Source: an uncultured Bacillota bacterium (GTDB taxonomy: Bacteria > Bacillota_I > Bacilli_A > RF39 > UBA660). Taken from it: a DNA stretch of 64,000 nucleotides. The stretch covers positions 1-64,000 of the forward strand of contig CAJLEF010000005.1 of the NCBI GenBank assembly GCA_905205665.1, given 5' to 3'. The notes under the pieces were generated by a model. The model made no database searches. It was not told where the DNA came from and was given only the letters and a program-made list of their open reading frames with translations. This document shows positions 61,240 through 64,000 of this stretch, piece by piece (within the stretch, counting starts at the first letter, position 1; each line of letters begins with the position of its first letter). Made by a program: the position numbers and the translations under genes.

Positions 61240-62108
61240 CTAAGTTCACCTATTTTCTGTCCACATTTTACCACAGCCTCTTCACCATTTAAAGATTTTT
61301 CTAGTAACTTTACAGGTTCCTTTAAAGTGTCTTTCATAAAACATAGAATCACCGTAGAACCACCAAAGAAAAACATCCCCTTTTCTTCTCCTCTTTTAAA
61401 CTCTTTTTGATAATGATTAACAATTTTTCCTACACCTAAAGCACCAACCTCGATATATAACACATCTTTAAAATTTTTAGTTTCAAGAAAAGAATATTCT
61501 CTTGTATTTTCTAAATAAACATGCGTTTTCTTTAAAGCAACATCTCGAACAGTATGAAATGCGCCTTTTATTTTTTTGGCAAATAAAAGTTTGCCGTCAT
61601 CAAAATAATGATATCGATGATAATGTGTTGGGATAAGGCGAAAAACATATAATAAACCATCATTATATTCTTTAGCTAAACCATGATTTAAAATTAAATC
61701 TTCTAAAGAATAAGTTAGCCCTTTGATGTTAAATTTACTTTGAAAATTTATACGATAGGCACTTAAATAGGCGTCACACGGTGAACAAAAATCACCTGAA
61801 TGATTAGAAAAAACTATTTTCTTTTTTTCTCTCGTAAAAAAATCATTAAAACTCGTATACTCTTTTTTCTTATAAGGCTTCATATCCATTTGGTTTTTTT
61901 TTATAAAACCTGGAATTATTTTTTTAGATAGTTTAGAATCATAAAACTTTCCCATTAAAGTAGTTAAACCTTTTGAAGTAATTAATGGTAGCAATTTTTG
62001 ACCTAAATTATTTTCATAAAGAAAAGATAAAAATTGGTTGTTCTGATATTCTTTTACATACAAAAGTGTATCAGAGCTCCAAGAAGAACTATCCCGTAAA
62101 TCACGCAT
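61236..62108 (-). CDS. psd: Phosphatidylserine decarboxylase
   Basis: Converts phosphatidylserine to phosphatidylethanolamine using a pyruvoyl group. The cleavage site in the C-terminal part is FFGGSTVILCF (GGST, usual LGST), with the His motif RLIPTHYHRYH and the internal SPCDAY. It is a longer form (290 residues). ATG 62108 has AAGGGTGA, and its first 55 nt lie inside the 3' end of pssA. Confidence 0.9.
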   Translation of the reverse strand: MRDLRDSSSWSSDTLLYVKEYQNNQFLSFLYENNLGQKLLPLITSKGLTTLMGKFYDSKLSKKIIPGFIKKNQMDMKPYKKKEYTSFNDFFTREKKKIVFSNHSGDFCSPCDAYLSAYRINFQSKFNIKGLTYSLEDLILNHGLAKEYNDGLLYVFRLIPTHYHRYHYFDDGKLLFAKKIKGAFHTVRDVALKKTHVYLENTREYSFLETKNFKDVLYIEVGALGVGKIVNHYQKEFKRGEEKGMFFFGGSTVILCFMKDTLKEPVKLLEKSLNGEEAVVKCGQKIGELR

Positions 62109-62674
62109 ATGATTTCACCCTTTCCTTTTAAATGAGGAACTTTAAGTTTTGATATTTGCATTATGGCAACAATAATCATACTTGCTATATAAATATAAGC
62201 AAAAACGTCTGTGAAATTATGAAAAAGTAAATAAACAGTAGGAAAAATAAGCGCGGCAGGTGTCACAGGAAGACCAGTATAATACTTTCTTGCCGTTGTT
62301 TCTTTTGTTCTTCTAATTTCTTCATCAACATTAAACCAGGCAAGACGAGAAATGGCGGTTAAAAGATAAATTAAGCATAAAACTTGAAGCCACATGTTAT
62401 CTTTAGCAATCGCAAGGCCAATAAATAAAGGCGCCGCCCCAAAGCAAATAACATCTGATAAAGAGTCTAATTGAACACCATATCTTTTAGCAAAATCAGA
62501 ACGATTCTTTTTAGTCCTTGCAATCGTGCCATCTAAAGAATCGAAAAGTCCAGAGGCCATCAAGCATAATAAACTATATAAAAGAGAACCGGACATAGAA
62601 AAATATATACTTAATATGCCACATAAAGTTCCTAAAAACGTAAATAACGTTGTATAATCAAAAATTCCTATCAT
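62054..62674 (-). CDS. pssA: CDP-diacylglycerol-serine O-phosphatidyltransferase
   Basis: Makes phosphatidylserine from CDP-diacylglycerol. The CDP-alcohol phosphatidyltransferase motif is SLDGTIARTKK...YGVQLDSLSDVICFG, with the D-G-x2-A-R start and the GxxxDxxxD end. The spacer between AR and G is 12 residues, longer than in many members. About six membrane segments. Its 3' end overlaps psd by 55 nt. Confidence 0.9.
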   Translation of the reverse strand: MIGIFDYTTLFTFLGTLCGILSIYFSMSGSLLYSLLCLMASGLFDSLDGTIARTKKNRSDFAKRYGVQLDSLSDVICFGAAPLFIGLAIAKDNMWLQVLCLIYLLTAISRLAWFNVDEEIRRTKETTARKYYTGLPVTPAALIFPTVYLLFHNFTDVFAYIYIASMIIVAIMQISKLKVPHLKGKGEIICVIYGIVLLGALIHFCM

Positions 62675-63717
62675 AAATCTACTACTCTCTTTCTTTTAAT
62701 GGAATGAAATATTAAATAAACTATTGCACAAAAAATAACAAATAAATAAAAGCTTAATGTTCTCAGTAAAATCATCGCGGAAGTGGCAAGTAACGGTCCA
62801 TAAACGGCTTCATTAACGGCTAATAAAAGATTTTCACTAACGACAACTCCCCCAGGGAAAGGAACAAAATCACTGGCAAGCGTAATTCCTATTTGAACGG
62901 TAATTAAGTAAAAGATACTATAATCATGAAGTCCAAATGCTAAATAAATAATGTAACTAACACCAAGCAAAGAAAGTCTTTGAAGAATCATATAAAATAA
63001 ACCTTCTAATAAAATAAGTGGTTTCTTTTTGGTAAGTTCAGCACATGCCTTATAGTCTTTCAAAGCTTTCTGAAATTCTTCTTTTTTCTTTTTTTCGTCT
63101 TTAACTAAATGAAGCTTACTTCCTAAATGAATTAATCTTAACATAAATTTAGGAAAAATTTTATGACTATATACCATAAGTAAGAAAAGAAAAATAACCA
63201 AAATGGTCGTTACCAATCCTAATATTACTAAAATCGTAAAGACTTTATTAATTGAAAACAAAGAATGAAAGTAAAAAGGAAACAAAATGAAAGCTAATAA
63301 TATTAAGGCAATTTTATAAAGGATAGTATTAAGAAGAATGATAATACTATTAATTCGATAAGGAATATTATCTTTATTCATTTCATACATTTCAACAGGT
63401 TGTCCTCCCATACTACTAGGAGTTATGGCTGAGAAATAGTTTTCTGTACAAACATAACCTAAAGAAGCTGATAAAGTTGTTTTTTTACCAAAATGAAACA
63501 ACATTCTTTTTAAGAAAAAAGCCCCCCAAAAAGCATAAAAAAACATCAAGATAACGCCCCATAATAAAGTGGATACATGGCAATTTTGTAAAGAAAATTT
63601 TAAAGCTTCTAAAGAATAATCTTTTAAAATAAAATAATAAGTGGCAAAAATAAGCAAGAAGAAAAACAATATAAATAAAATATATCTCTTTTTAGACTTC
63701 ACTTTTATCACCATCAT
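62671..63717 (-). CDS. Flippase-like membrane protein (lysylphosphatidylglycerol synthase TM region family)
   Basis: A 348-residue protein with about eight membrane segments, resembling the MprF N-terminal flippase and the UPF0104 family. Typical are the TPSSMGGQPVEMYEM segment and the conserved PFPGGVVVSENLLL near the C-terminus. It probably moves a lipid across the membrane; the lipid is not identified. ATG 63717 is one of two tandem ATGs; a downstream GTG at 63702 has GGTGAT ahead of it and could be used. It is first in the operon with pssA, psd and prepilin. Confidence 0.8.
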   Translation of the reverse strand: MMVIKVKSKKRYILFILFFFLLIFATYYFILKDYSLEALKFSLQNCHVSTLLWGVILMFFYAFWGAFFLKRMLFHFGKKTTLSASLGYVCTENYFSAITPSSMGGQPVEMYEMNKDNIPYRINSIIILLNTILYKIALILLAFILFPFYFHSLFSINKVFTILVILGLVTTILVIFLFLLMVYSHKIFPKFMLRLIHLGSKLHLVKDEKKKKEEFQKALKDYKACAELTKKKPLILLEGLFYMILQRLSLLGVSYIIYLAFGLHDYSIFYLITVQIGITLASDFVPFPGGVVVSENLLLAVNEAVYGPLLATSAMILLRTLSFYLFVIFCAIVYLIFHSIKRKRVVDL

Positions 63718-63740
63718 AATAGTAGCATAGAAAAGAAGAA

Positions 63741-63768
63741 AAAGCCAGATTTTAACCTGACTTTCTTT
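63741..63768 (-). terminator. Terminator of valS
   Basis: AAAGTCAG and CTGGCTTT (minus strand) form an 8-bp stem with one G-T pair, and T-rich sequence follows. Confidence 0.7.
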
Positions 63769-64000
63769 TTATTTCTCTAATAAACTTAATTTTAGTTTCT
63801 CAGCCTCTAATTTTTCTTGTTCTTCTTTAACAAGTTTTTCTGGAGCTTTTTTAACAAAGTTTTCATTGGCTAATAATTTTTCTCTTTTTTCAATACTAGC
63901 TTTTAAGAAAGATATTTCTTTTTCTTTTTTTTCAATATCTTCTTTGCTTTCTTCTTTTTCATCACATAAGGTCATATTATAGTTTTTATAGACAACTTCA
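63769..64000 (-). CDS. valS: Valyl-tRNA synthetase, C-terminal part (partial)
   Basis: The frame is open to the end of the window, so this is the last ~76 residues of a longer gene. The segment is the coiled-coil tRNA-binding arm of ValRS: KREKLLANENFVKKAPEKLVKEEQEKLE, whose FVxKAPxxxVxxE core is diagnostic. An internal ATG at 63975 is not a start. The catalytic part lies outside the window. Confidence 0.9.
   Translation of the reverse strand, partial: EVVYKNYNMTLCDEKEESKEDIEKKEKEISFLKASIEKREKLLANENFVKKAPEKLVKEEQEKLEAEKLKLSLLEK

Noticed and set aside
1..64000. CRISPR array or prophage
   Set aside because: No regularly spaced direct repeats and no phage structural genes were seen; the Xer-type recombinases look like chromosomal dimer-resolution enzymes and not phage integrases.

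Overview
The window is AT-rich chromosomal DNA (about 30% GC by eye) from a Gram-positive low-GC bacterium of the Bacillota. The genetic code is standard: TGA is used as a stop and TGG as Trp. Evidence for the lineage includes strong AGGAGG-type ribosome binding sites, GatCAB, a T-box, a CIRCE element, ComEA/ComEC, LtaS-like and RbgA genes, and a 6S RNA next to tcdA and rarA/mgsA as near B. subtilis aspS-yrvM-yrvN. It looks like an uncultured gut-type Bacilli or Erysipelotrichia relative. That is an inference; no rRNA is present to settle it.

Layout. 1-6.5 kb: tail of an Rpn-type nuclease gene, comEA-comEC, a HAD protein, scpA-scpB, tRNA-Leu(CAA) and a DUF1653 gene. 6.5-14 kb: rnr preceded by a short leader ORF and a terminator, then a MarR regulator with a heterodimeric ABC exporter. 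14-20.5 kb: rpmB (minus strand), then lepB-rbgA-rnhB-ltaS-like-topA. 20.5-23.5 kb: a mobile island in the topA terminator, consisting of an IS30-family element with a deleted transposase, a Nudix gene, an SRA-like/DUF3883 restriction-type gene and a second solitary IS end. 23.6-29 kb: pflB-pflA, then GNAT-hypothetical-obg and a convergent DUF192 gene. 29.4-34.6 kb: CIRCE-controlled htpG, mutS and a hypothetical gene. 34.6-40 kb: an orphan kinase-fold gene (minus), then nusB-HipA-like-xseA-xseB-proS. 40-43 kb: SpoIVB-like and DUF4044 genes (minus), a SpoIIM-like gene and mnmA. 43-50 kb: an HTH regulator, an AT-rich gap, ZIP transporter, a hypothetical gene, a tyrosine recombinase, mgsA-gpsA, tcdA and 6S RNA. 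50.5-57.5 kb: a small XRE regulator, a candidate small RNA, and the T-box-asnS-aspS-gatC-gatA-gatB operon (minus). 57.6-64 kb: a second Xer-type recombinase, a divergent murT-gatD pair, a candidate small RNA, a prepilin-psd-pssA-flippase operon (minus) and the 3' end of valS.

Most of the window is housekeeping. The parts that merit attention are: (1) the island bracketed by an 11-bp repeat in the topA terminator, carrying a probable modification-dependent restriction gene; (2) a 23-codon leader ORF plus intrinsic terminator in front of rnr; (3) a GatD homologue that lacks both its expected nucleophilic Cys and its His; (4) two promoter-hairpin-terminator units that look like unassigned small RNAs; (5) a HipA-fold kinase translationally coupled into the nusB-xseA operon. 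All positions were read by eye, and no database search or folding program was run.
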